From positions 1 through 64,000 of the forward strand of contig CAKUIF010000005.1 of the NCBI GenBank assembly GCA_934660915.1: 64,000 bases of DNA, written 5' to 3'. The notes beneath the pieces were generated by a model. The model saw nothing but the letters and a program-made list of their open reading frames with translations. It did not search any database and was not told where the DNA came from. Of this stretch, positions 57,392-64,000 are shown piece by piece (positions within the stretch are counted from its first letter, which is position 1; the number at the start of each line of letters is the position of its first letter). This stretch comes from an uncultured Olsenella sp. (GTDB lineage: Bacteria; Actinomycetota; Coriobacteriia; Coriobacteriales; Atopobiaceae). Both the position numbers and the translations under genes were made by a program.

Positions 57392-58335
57392 ACCGCGAGG
57401 GCAGGAGCATTGAGTACCTGCGCCTTTCCGTCACTGACAGGTGCAACTGCCGCTGCGTGTACTGCATGCCGGAAGGCGGCGTGCCGATGCTCGCGCACGA
57501 CCAGATTCTGAGCTTCGAGGAGCTCGCGCGCATCGTGCGCGCCTGCGCGGAGCTCGGCGTGCGCAAGGTCCGCCTCACCGGCGGCGAGCCGCTCGCGCGC
57601 CGCGGCGTAGTCGACCTCGTGCGCATGGTGGCCGAGGTGCCGGGTGTCGAGGACGTGGCCATGACCACGAACGCGTGCCAGCTCGCGCCCATCGCTGCCG
57701 ACCTGCGCGCCGCCGGCCTCGGTCGCCTGAACGTGAGCCTCGACACCCTGCGGCCCGAGCGCTACGCGCAGATCACGCGCTGCGGCAGGCTGGCCGACGC
57801 CCTCGCCGGCATCGCCGCCGCGCGCGAGGCGGGCTTCACGCGCACGAAGATCAACGCCGTCCTCATGGGCGGCGTCAACGATGACGAGGTCGCCGACCTC
57901 GCGGCGCTCGCCGAGGACGAGCCCGTCGACGTGCGCTTCATCGAGCTCATGCCCATCGGCCCCGCCGCCGGATGGCCGCGGGGACGCTTCTTGCCGGCCG
58001 ACTACGTGCTCGGGCAGCTGCCCGCCGGCGCCGAGCCGCGCGGCCGCGACGGCGTGGCCGAGCTCTGGCACGTGCCGGGCTGGGCGGGCAACGTCGGGCT
58101 CATCCGGCCTATGAGCCACAAGTTCTGCGACGGGTGCAGCCGCATCCGCGTGACGGCGGACGGGCGTTGCAAGCCCTGCCTGCACTCCTCGGCCGAGATC
58201 GACCTGCGCGGGCTCGAGGGGGAGGCCCTTCTTGCCGCCCTGCGCGGGGCCATCGCGGCCAAGCCGAAGTACCATCATATGGACGAGTCGCACGCGAGCG
58301 AGTCCGCGCGCGACATGAACGAGATCGGGGGATAG
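57385..58335 (+). CDS. moaA: GTP 3',8-cyclase MoaA
   Basis: A 316-residue radical SAM enzyme for the first step of molybdopterin synthesis. The SAM cluster motif CNCRCVYC lies near 17-24, LTGGEPLAR near 63-71, and the second cluster FCDGCSRIRVTADGRCKPCL near 248-267. The conserved C-terminal Gly-Gly is present. The GTG start at 57385 lies inside the modC stop region and follows AAAGGAGGCG. Coupling to modC joins molybdate uptake with cofactor synthesis. Confidence 0.94.
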   Translation: MLDREGRSIEYLRLSVTDRCNCRCVYCMPEGGVPMLAHDQILSFEELARIVRACAELGVRKVRLTGGEPLARRGVVDLVRMVAEVPGVEDVAMTTNACQLAPIAADLRAAGLGRLNVSLDTLRPERYAQITRCGRLADALAGIAAAREAGFTRTKINAVLMGGVNDDEVADLAALAEDEPVDVRFIELMPIGPAAGWPRGRFLPADYVLGQLPAGAEPRGRDGVAELWHVPGWAGNVGLIRPMSHKFCDGCSRIRVTADGRCKPCLHSSAEIDLRGLEGEALLAALRGAIAAKPKYHHMDESHASESARDMNEIGG

Positions 58336-58339
58336 CGCC

Positions 58340-59275
58340 ATGGCGCACACGAATGACCTCACCCACATCAACGAGCAGGGGCGCGCCCGCATGGTCGACG
58401 TCTCGGCGAAGCAGAAGACCCAGCGCGTGGCGCGGGCGGCGGGCTTCGTGCGCATGGCTCCGGCCACGCTCGAGCTCGTGCGTACGGGCGGCTGCAAGAA
58501 AGGCGACGTGCTCGCCGTGGCGCAGGTCGCGGGCATCATGGCGGCCAAGCGCTGCTGGGAGCTCGTGCCCATGTGCCACCCCATTCAGCTCACCGGCGTC
58601 GACGTGCACTTCGAGCTCGTGGACGACGAGCGCGGCTGCGGCGTGGCCATCGAGGCCGAGTGCCGCTGCTGCGGCGAGACCGGCGTCGAGATGGAGGCCC
58701 TGACCGCCGCGAGCGTGGCCGGCCTCACCGTCTACGACATGCTCAAGGCGACCCAGCGCGACATGGTCGTCGACGACGTTCGCCTGCTCGAGAAGTCGGG
58801 CGGCTCGAGCGGCCGCTTCGTGCGCGCGGAGGCCGCCGACGCCGACGCCTCGGTCGTCGCGGTCTCCATCAGCGAGAAGAAGGGCACGCGAAAGAAGCCC
58901 CAGGACTCGATCCGGCTCGTCGTGGGCCACGGCGTCGAGGGCGACGCGCATGCCGGCAACTGGCACCGCATGGTGAGCCTCCTGCCCGAGGAGTCCGTCG
59001 ACGTCATGCGCGAGATGCTGCCCAACCTCGCCGCCGGCGACTTCGCCGAGAATATCCTCACCCGCGGCCTCTCGCTCAAGGAGCTGCCCGTGGGTACCGT
59101 GCTTACGGTTGGCGAGTGCGAGCTCGTGGTCACCCAGATCGGCAAGAAGTGCCACAACGACTGCGAGATCCACCGCCTCACCGGCAAGTGCGTGATGCCG
59201 ACCGACGGCATCTTCGCCGTGGTCACCCGCGGCGGCGTCGTCCGCCCCGGAGATGCGGTACGCGTCGGCCGCTAG
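58340..59275 (+). CDS. moaC: MoaC-MOSC fusion (cyclic pyranopterin monophosphate synthase with MOSC domain)
   Basis: A 311-residue fusion. Residues about 1-160 are MoaC: MVDVSAK near 18, the catalytic-loop MCHPIQL near 78, ETGVEMEALTAAS near 113. Residues about 170-310 are a MOSC domain with GVEGDAHAG near 199, the GDFAENI region, and KCHNDCEIH with the conserved Cys. MoaC forms cyclic pyranopterin monophosphate; MOSC domains bind sulfur- or cofactor-linked ligands. The gene starts 4 bp after moaA. Confidence 0.92.
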   Translation: MAHTNDLTHINEQGRARMVDVSAKQKTQRVARAAGFVRMAPATLELVRTGGCKKGDVLAVAQVAGIMAAKRCWELVPMCHPIQLTGVDVHFELVDDERGCGVAIEAECRCCGETGVEMEALTAASVAGLTVYDMLKATQRDMVVDDVRLLEKSGGSSGRFVRAEAADADASVVAVSISEKKGTRKKPQDSIRLVVGHGVEGDAHAGNWHRMVSLLPEESVDVMREMLPNLAAGDFAENILTRGLSLKELPVGTVLTVGECELVVTQIGKKCHNDCEIHRLTGKCVMPTDGIFAVVTRGGVVRPGDAVRVGR

Positions 59276-59355
59276 GCGCGCGGGCGCGTCGCCCACCGAA
59301 TATACGCGCGGCAAGAAGGCCAGGGACCTTCCCGCCGCCCCGATAGGAGAGAGAA

Positions 59356-60390
59356 ATGAAGACGATTCGTACCGAAGACGCAGTTGGACAGGTGTTGTGC
59401 CAAGACATGACACAAATCATCCCCGGCCAGACCAAGGGCCCGCGCTTCAAGAAGGGCCATGTGGTCCGCGAGGAGGACATCCCCGTGCTGCTGAGCATGG
59501 GCAAGGTCAACCTCTACGTCTGGGAGCTCGAGCAGGGCATGGTGCACGAGAACGACGCGGCGCGCCGGCTCGCGGCCCTGTGCCTGGGGCCGGGGACCGT
59601 TGCCGCCGGCGAGCCCTCCGAGGGAAAGATCGGCATCAAGGCCGCGACCGACGGCGTGCTCCTGGTCAACTCCGAGCGCCTCGTGGCGGTCAACGCCACC
59701 GACGAGGTCATGGTGGCCACGCGCAAGGGCGGCTTCGCGGTCCGAGAGGGCGACGTGCTGGCCGGTACGCGCGTGATCCCGCTCGTCGTGCGCGAGGAGG
59801 TCCTCGAGGCCGCCGAGCGCGCAGCCGGCGACGAGCCGCTGCTCGAGGTTAGGCCCTTCACGGCGAGGACGGCTGCCGTGATCGCCACCGGCTCCGAGGT
59901 CGCGAACGGCCTCATCAAGGACGCCTTCACGCCCGTCATCGTGCGCAAGCTCGCCGAGTTCGGCATCGAGGTTACCCTTACCGTCAAGCCCGGCGACGAG
60001 ACCCCCGACGTCGTGGCCGCCATCGACGAGGCCCGCGCCGCCGGCGTCGACCTCATCGTGTGCACAGGCGGCATGAGCGTGGACCCCGACGACAACACCC
60101 CGGGCGCCATCAAACGCGCGGGCGCCCGCATCGTCACCTACGGAAGTCCGGTTCTCCCGGGCGCGATGCTGCTCGTGGGGTACTTCGACGAGGAGGGCGG
60201 CCGCTCGGTGCCCGTGCTCGGCGTCCCCGGCTGCGCGATGTACAACAAGGCGACCGTCCTCGATCTCGTGCTCCCGCGCGTGGCCGCCGGCGTCGCGCTC
60301 GAGAAGCGCGACTTCGTCGTGATGGGGGAGGGCGGGCTGTGCCTCGGCTGCAAGCCCTGCACCTTCCCGCTGTGCCCGTTCGGAAAATAG
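59356..60390 (+). CDS. MoeA-like molybdopterin-binding protein with C-terminal Cys cluster
   Basis: A 344-residue protein, shorter than MoeA (about 400). The N-terminal half (about 1-165) is a beta-rich MoeA-like domain. The MPT-binding domain (about 170-320) has IATGSEVANG near 176, VCTGGMSVDPDDNTPGAI near 235 and GSPVLPGAMLL near 264. The C-terminus ends in an extra GLCLGCKPCTFPLCPFGK segment with four cysteines. It may insert molybdenum or act as a sensor; the Cys tail could bind a metal or Fe-S centre. Confidence 0.85.
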   Translation: MKTIRTEDAVGQVLCQDMTQIIPGQTKGPRFKKGHVVREEDIPVLLSMGKVNLYVWELEQGMVHENDAARRLAALCLGPGTVAAGEPSEGKIGIKAATDGVLLVNSERLVAVNATDEVMVATRKGGFAVREGDVLAGTRVIPLVVREEVLEAAERAAGDEPLLEVRPFTARTAAVIATGSEVANGLIKDAFTPVIVRKLAEFGIEVTLTVKPGDETPDVVAAIDEARAAGVDLIVCTGGMSVDPDDNTPGAIKRAGARIVTYGSPVLPGAMLLVGYFDEEGGRSVPVLGVPGCAMYNKATVLDLVLPRVAAGVALEKRDFVVMGEGGLCLGCKPCTFPLCPFGK

Positions 60391-60444
60391 CATGCTCGGC
60401 GCCGGCGGGCCTCCTCCCGCCGGCGCGCTTTTTGGAGGCATTTC

Positions 60445-60969
60445 ATGAATGACGTGAAGTACACGGCCGCCGTGATCACGGTGAGCGACAGGAGTGCCCG
60501 CGGCGAGCGGGCCGACGCAAGCGGCCCCGCCCTCGCCGAGCTTCTGCGCGAGCGCGGCTACGAGGTTGTCCACACGGGCATCGTCCCCGATGAGCGGCGC
60601 GACATCGAGCGCGCGCTGCGCGAGCAGGCGGCCGCCGACGTCGCGCTCGTGCTCACGACGGGCGGGACCGGGTTCTCGCCGCGTGACGTGACGCCCGAGG
60701 CGACGACCGCCGTGTGCGACCGCATGGCCCCGGGCATCCCCGAGGCCATGCGCGCCGCGTCGATGGCCATCACCCCGCGCGGCTGCCTCTCGCGCGCGGC
60801 GGCGGGTATCGTCGACCGAACGCTGATCGTCAACCTCCCGGGCAGCCCGAAGGCGGCGCGCGAGAACATCAAGGCCGTCATCGACGCGCTTGAGCACGGC
60901 CTGCTCATGCTGCGTGGCGGCCCCGCCGACTGTGCCGCCGACGCGGCGAAACCGACCGCTCGCGGATAA
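60445..60969 (+). CDS. mog: MogA/MoaB family molybdopterin adenylyltransferase
   Basis: A 174-residue enzyme. The family signature TTGGTGFSPRDVTPEAT lies near 72-88, and PGIPEAMRAAS near 98. The conserved NLPGSPKAARENI segment lies near 131-143. It adenylates molybdopterin before metal insertion. It ends the mod-moa-mog series. A 567-bp gap with a candidate structured RNA follows. Confidence 0.9.
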   Translation: MNDVKYTAAVITVSDRSARGERADASGPALAELLRERGYEVVHTGIVPDERRDIERALREQAAADVALVLTTGGTGFSPRDVTPEATTAVCDRMAPGIPEAMRAASMAITPRGCLSRAAAGIVDRTLIVNLPGSPKAARENIKAVIDALEHGLLMLRGGPADCAADAAKPTARG

Positions 60970-61003
60970 TCGGCGATTGTTGACCAAACAAGTTGTAAGG
61001 GAG

Positions 61004-61020
61004 GCTAACATATAGTTAGC
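61004..61020. promoter_or_regulatory. 17-bp palindrome upstream of the candidate RNA
   Basis: GCTAAC and GTTAGC arms flank ATATA. It lies 34 bp after the mog stop and about 40 bp before the structured segment. Possible operator for a molybdate or purine regulator, by position only. Confidence 0.5.
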
Positions 61021-61029
61021 AAGCGAGGA

Positions 61030-61174
61030 CAATGATGGAAACCGCGCGTGCTCCCTTTATAGCCTGCGGCAATCGGATGAGCCGCCGACGTGCCCCCGCA
61101 CGAGCCGCAGGTACCCCTCAAGCGACTCCCGAAGACGGCCTTGCCATGCCCCGTCTTCGGGAGTCGCCGGTTTT
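61030..61174 (+). ncRNA. Candidate structured small RNA with three-way junction and terminator
   Basis: An outer stem CCTGCGGC (61063-61070) pairs with GCCGCAGG (61104-61111). It encloses two hairpins: TCGG/CCGA (61073-61076, 61085-61088) and CGTGC/GCACG (61089-61093, 61098-61102). A perfect 17-bp stem (61122-61138 with 61151-61167) and TTTT follow at 61171. No gene on the same strand lies downstream. The 5' end is a guess. It could instead be the 3' end of the mog transcript. Confidence 0.45.
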
Positions 61175-61460
61175 ATGCCATTCCTGATGTCCGCGCGCCC
61201 GCCCGCGCCCGCGCGGTTTCGCGTTCCGGGCTACGCTCGAGCGGATTCAATGCGCAGAAGTTTCTTTCGGGCTACGTGTTTTGGCGTCCCAAACGGCAAA
61301 CCGCGGGATTTCGATTGAGCTCAACTGGGCTTTTGCGACCCCGCATCCTTTTAGGGCCCGAAAACACGTAGCCCGGAGCAGCTTTCTGCGCAGCGAAAAC
61401 CGTGAACGTAGCCCGCAGGCATTTTCCGCGCACGCCGCTGTGCTTTGCGACGTCGCATGC
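61175..61460. repeat. Gap with a long-range inverted repeat (CGGGCTACGTGTTTT)
   Basis: A 15-bp sequence at about 61269-61283 recurs inverted at about 61362-61376, with a further GGGCTACG at about 61229 and CGTAGCCCG at about 61410. The stretch between arms has no protein-like frame. It looks like a non-coding repeat remnant. No gene is supported. Confidence 0.6.
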
Positions 61461-61463
61461 GTA

Positions 61464-61498
61464 ACAAAAAAGCGGCCCGGGACTCGTCCCGGGCCGCT
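61464..61498 (-). terminator. Terminator of the iorAB operon
   Basis: A perfect 13-bp stem (61471-61483 with 61486-61498) with a 2-nt loop as drawn is followed on the minus strand by TTTTTT. It is 39 bp downstream of the iorB stop. Confidence 0.9.
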
Positions 61499-61537
61499 TG
61501 CTCGTTCGCTCTATGGGGTCGCGTTTGCGGCTGCCTT

Positions 61538-62179
61538 TTACGCTTCGGCGGCGGCGCGGCCCTTGCGGAAGGCCTTGAGGTTGGCCTCGACGGTCTTGGG
61601 CGGGACGCGGCGCGAGATCGCGTCCTCCCAGTCCTCGGCCGAGAAGGGGAGCGCGGTCGAGAGCGCGCCCACGAGCACGACGTTGGTGCTGCGGGGGCTT
61701 CCGACCTCGCGCGCGATCTGGCCGGCGGGGATGCGGACGGCGCCCAGCTCGTCGAGCTTGCCCTCGATGTCCTCGGGCATCTCGAAGTTGCCGATGGCCA
61801 CGCTCACGGGCACGATGACCTCGTCGTTGACGAACATCTTGCCGCCCTCGCGCAGGTAGTCCTGGGCGCGCAGCGCCTCGACGGACTCGAATGCGACGAT
61901 GACGTCGGCGCAGCCCGGGTCGGCGACCATGGACTCGACCTTTTTGCCCATGCGAACGACGGTCGAGACCGAGCCGCCGCGCTGGCTCATGCCGTGGATC
62001 TCGGAGACCTTGACGTCGAGGCCGGCGTCGGCCGCCGCCATGGCCAGAAGCGACCCCGCCAGGATGGTGCCCTGGCCGCCGACGCCCACGAGGAGCACGG
62101 TGAGGGTGCGGTCGAGCTCGATCTTCTCGCCGGAGGCGATGACCTCGGCGCTCTTCTCGCTAGCTGTGAAGTGAGGCAT
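61538..62179 (-). CDS. iorB: Indolepyruvate ferredoxin oxidoreductase beta subunit IorB
   Basis: A 213-residue gamma-domain-type subunit of the 2-oxoacid:ferredoxin oxidoreductase family. The nucleotide/CoA-like loop LLVGVGGQGTILAG lies near 29-42, and the conserved SEIHGMSQRGGSV near 60-72. With IorA it oxidatively decarboxylates aryl pyruvates from aromatic amino acids to aryl-acetyl-CoA, reducing ferredoxin. The start at 62179 is set by MPHFTAS two bases after the iorA stop; the longer open frame upstream lies inside iorA and is rejected. Confidence 0.92.
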   Translation of the reverse strand: MPHFTASEKSAEVIASGEKIELDRTLTVLLVGVGGQGTILAGSLLAMAAADAGLDVKVSEIHGMSQRGGSVSTVVRMGKKVESMVADPGCADVIVAFESVEALRAQDYLREGGKMFVNDEVIVPVSVAIGNFEMPEDIEGKLDELGAVRIPAGQIAREVGSPRSTNVVLVGALSTALPFSAEDWEDAISRRVPPKTVEANLKAFRKGRAAAEA

Positions 62180-62181
62180 GC

Positions 62182-63948
62182 TTACTCGCCTTTCTGGATG
62201 CAGCCGAAGGGGCAGGACTGGACGCACTGGTTGCAGCCGATGCACTGGTTGGGGTCGATGACGGCCAGCTCGTCCTCGTCGCGGCCGAGGGCGGGGCAGC
62301 CGATCTGGATACAGGTGCCGCATCCCTGGCAGCCCTCGATCACGGGCTGCGGGCGGCGGCTGCGGTCGATCAGGCGGCACGGCGAGCGGAACACCAGCAC
62401 CGAGAGCTTGTCGGTGTGGGCGACGGCCTCCTCGAGCGCCTGGCGGATCTTTCCGGCGTCCTGGGAGTCGACCAGCGTGACCTCGTCGACGCCGAGCGCG
62501 CGGCAGAGCTCAACGATGTCGAGCGGCTTGCCGGCGGGAACCTCCAGCGGCGACACGCCGCGGGCCTGCTCGTCCAAGGTCACGCCGTTGCAGGGGTTGC
62601 CCTGCGCGCCGGTCATGGCGGTGGTGCGGTTGTCGAGGATGCACAGGGTGCCCTTGCCGCCGTTGTAGACGGTGCCGAGCAGGCTCGTGATGCCGGAGTG
62701 GGCGAAGGTGGAGTCGCCGATCACGCCGACGACGGGGCGGCCGGTGCGCTCGGCGGCGCCGGCGAGCTCCATGCCGTGGGCCATCGAGAGCGAGGCGCCC
62801 ATGTCGATGACGGAGTCGACGGCGCGGAAGGGGGCTACGGCGCCCAGGGTGTAGCAGCCGATGTCGCCGGTAACGATGGCGTTCATCTCGCGGAGCTGCA
62901 CGTAGACCAGGCGGTGCGGGCAGCCGGAGCAGAACGCGGGCGGACGGGCCGGCAGGTCCTGCGCAGGCGCGGGGTGGGGCGGCTCGGCCAGGCCGAAGGC
63001 GGCGCGGATGTGGGTGGGTCGGATCTCGCCGCCGCGAGGCAGGGCGCCCGCGGGGGGCACGCTGACCTCGACGCCCATGGCGCGGACCTTCTCGGTGAAG
63101 TAGGTGCAGGTCTCCTCGACCACGTAGAGCTTGTCGACGCTGGCCGCGAACTCGGCGATCTTCGCCGGCGGCAGGGGCCAGGTGAGGCCGAGCTTGAGCG
63201 TGGAGGCCTCGGGCAGCGCCTCGCGCACGTGGGTGTAGAGCGCGCCGGCGCAGATGACGCCCACGGAGGGGTCGCGCATCTCGACGCGGTTGAGCTCGGT
63301 CTGCTCGGCGAAGGCCACGAGGGCGTCCTCGCGCTCGTCGGTGACGGCGCGGCGGCGCACCGCCATGGCGGGCATCATGACGAACTTGCCGATGTTGCTC
63401 GCATACGGCCGCGGCTCGACCTCGGCACGCTCGCCGTCGACGTCGACCATGGTGCGGGTGTGCGCGACGCGCATGGTCTCGTGCAGCATGACGGGGGTGT
63501 CGAAGCGCTCGGAGAGCTCGAAGGCCTGCTTGGACATCTCGTAGGCCTCCTGCGAGTCGCAGGGGTCCAGGCACGGGATGCGCGCGAAGCTCGCGTAGTA
63601 GCGCGAGTCCTGCTCGTTCTGCGACGAGTAGCAGGACGGGTCGTCCGCCACGAGGAGCACGAGGCCCCCGTTCACGCCGGTGTTGGCCGCGCTCATGAAG
63701 GGGTCGGCCGCGACGTTCAGACCCACGTGCTTCATGGCTGCGAACGCGCGGACGCCTCCCATGGCGGCGCCCAGGGCGACCTCGAGGCCGACCTTCTCGT
63801 TGGGCGCCCACTCGCAGTAGACGCCGTCCTTCTTTACCAGGTTCTCCAGGGCCTCGGTCGACGGCGTGCCGGGGTATCCGGACCCCACCGCGCAGCCGGC
63901 CTCCCAGACGCCCTGGGCGATGGCCTCGTTTCCGCTCAGAAGCTGCAT
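62182..63948 (-). CDS. iorA: Indolepyruvate ferredoxin oxidoreductase alpha subunit IorA
   Basis: A 588-residue thiamine-pyrophosphate enzyme. The pyrimidine-binding domain starts QLLSGNEAIAQG, with GYPGTPSTE near 24. The TPP-binding region has GDIGCYTLG and the GDSTFAHSG metal motif near 420. Two C-terminal 4Fe-4S motifs follow, CQGCGTCIQIGCP and CIGCNQCVQSCPFGC (about 544-584). It ends two bases before iorB on the same strand. The start follows GGAGAGGAG and is close to the window edge but complete. Confidence 0.95.
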   Translation of the reverse strand: MQLLSGNEAIAQGVWEAGCAVGSGYPGTPSTEALENLVKKDGVYCEWAPNEKVGLEVALGAAMGGVRAFAAMKHVGLNVAADPFMSAANTGVNGGLVLLVADDPSCYSSQNEQDSRYYASFARIPCLDPCDSQEAYEMSKQAFELSERFDTPVMLHETMRVAHTRTMVDVDGERAEVEPRPYASNIGKFVMMPAMAVRRRAVTDEREDALVAFAEQTELNRVEMRDPSVGVICAGALYTHVREALPEASTLKLGLTWPLPPAKIAEFAASVDKLYVVEETCTYFTEKVRAMGVEVSVPPAGALPRGGEIRPTHIRAAFGLAEPPHPAPAQDLPARPPAFCSGCPHRLVYVQLREMNAIVTGDIGCYTLGAVAPFRAVDSVIDMGASLSMAHGMELAGAAERTGRPVVGVIGDSTFAHSGITSLLGTVYNGGKGTLCILDNRTTAMTGAQGNPCNGVTLDEQARGVSPLEVPAGKPLDIVELCRALGVDEVTLVDSQDAGKIRQALEEAVAHTDKLSVLVFRSPCRLIDRSRRPQPVIEGCQGCGTCIQIGCPALGRDEDELAVIDPNQCIGCNQCVQSCPFGCIQKGE

Positions 63949-64000
63949 GCGCTTCTCCTCTCCTTATGTGTCCGCTCGCGCCGAGGTCGCGACGCTAGCG

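Noticed and set aside
3797..59319. CTTCTTGCC as a chromosome-orienting (FtsK/KOPS-type) motif
   Set aside because: The two orientations are about equally frequent in this window, so there is no strand polarity.

Overview
The window is a high-GC chromosomal segment with short intergenic gaps. The codon use, the density of strong hairpin terminators, the Tat-type lipoproteins and the gene content (anaerobic purine use, molybdenum hydroxylases, ferredoxin-dependent oxidoreductases) suggest a gut anaerobe of the Coriobacteriia (Actinomycetota), most likely Collinsella-like. That placement is inferred from style and content, since no rRNA or tRNA gene was seen.

Layout. Positions 1-9100 hold a TetR regulator divergent from a large FAD/Fe-S oxidoreductase, hypA, a YitT membrane protein, an LCP cell-wall protein with a small Leu-Asp repeat protein, and a SerA-type dehydrogenase. 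Positions 9100-14000 hold guanine deaminase, a purine permease and two YheO-type regulators. Positions 14200-46100 are a large purine/urate block: NCS2 permease, SsnA, YgfK, ferredoxin, XdhD, a BMP-type ABC transporter with three binding lipoproteins, XdhABC, YgeX, YgeY, YgeW, carbamate kinase, a ModE-MocA fusion, hydantoinase (YgeZ) and RidA. Two unrelated genes (35688-37432) interrupt it. Positions 46400-48450 hold mscL, a small coiled-coil protein and an alpha/beta hydrolase. Positions 48684-51190 form a small defence-like island of lower GC: a MazG-like pyrophosphohydrolase, a GIY-YIG/DUF2075 helicase and a broken HNH nuclease. Positions 51621-60969 hold cofactor supply: YqeC, YqeB, an XdhC-like protein, ModABC, MoaA, a MoaC-MOSC fusion, a MoeA-like protein and MogA/MoaB. 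Positions 61538-63948 hold IorB and IorA.

The purine genes fit together as follows. Permeases and the ABC system bring in purines and nucleosides. Guanine deaminase, the Mo hydroxylases, SsnA, YgfK and hydantoinase act on the purine ring. YgeX, YgeY, YgeW and carbamate kinase process nitrogenous intermediates, with ATP formed from carbamoyl phosphate. The YqeB/YqeC/XdhC-like/Mod/Moa/Mog set supplies selenium-activated molybdenum cofactor. The gene set is that of the E. coli ygeV-ygfU region, rearranged, which corresponds to the recently described anaerobic urate/purine degradation cluster. The system as a whole is therefore not new, but its wiring here has unusual points.

The least explained signals are non-coding. 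A 9-mer (CTTCTTGCC/GGCAAGAAG) recurs about thirty times in coding and intergenic DNA. Three intergenic arrays carry a ~25-bp repeat as direct copies followed by inverted copies. A second hairpin family flanks the gene at 36398-37432. Four copies of a 13-bp palindrome lie beside the defence-like island. A candidate structured RNA lies at 61004-61170.
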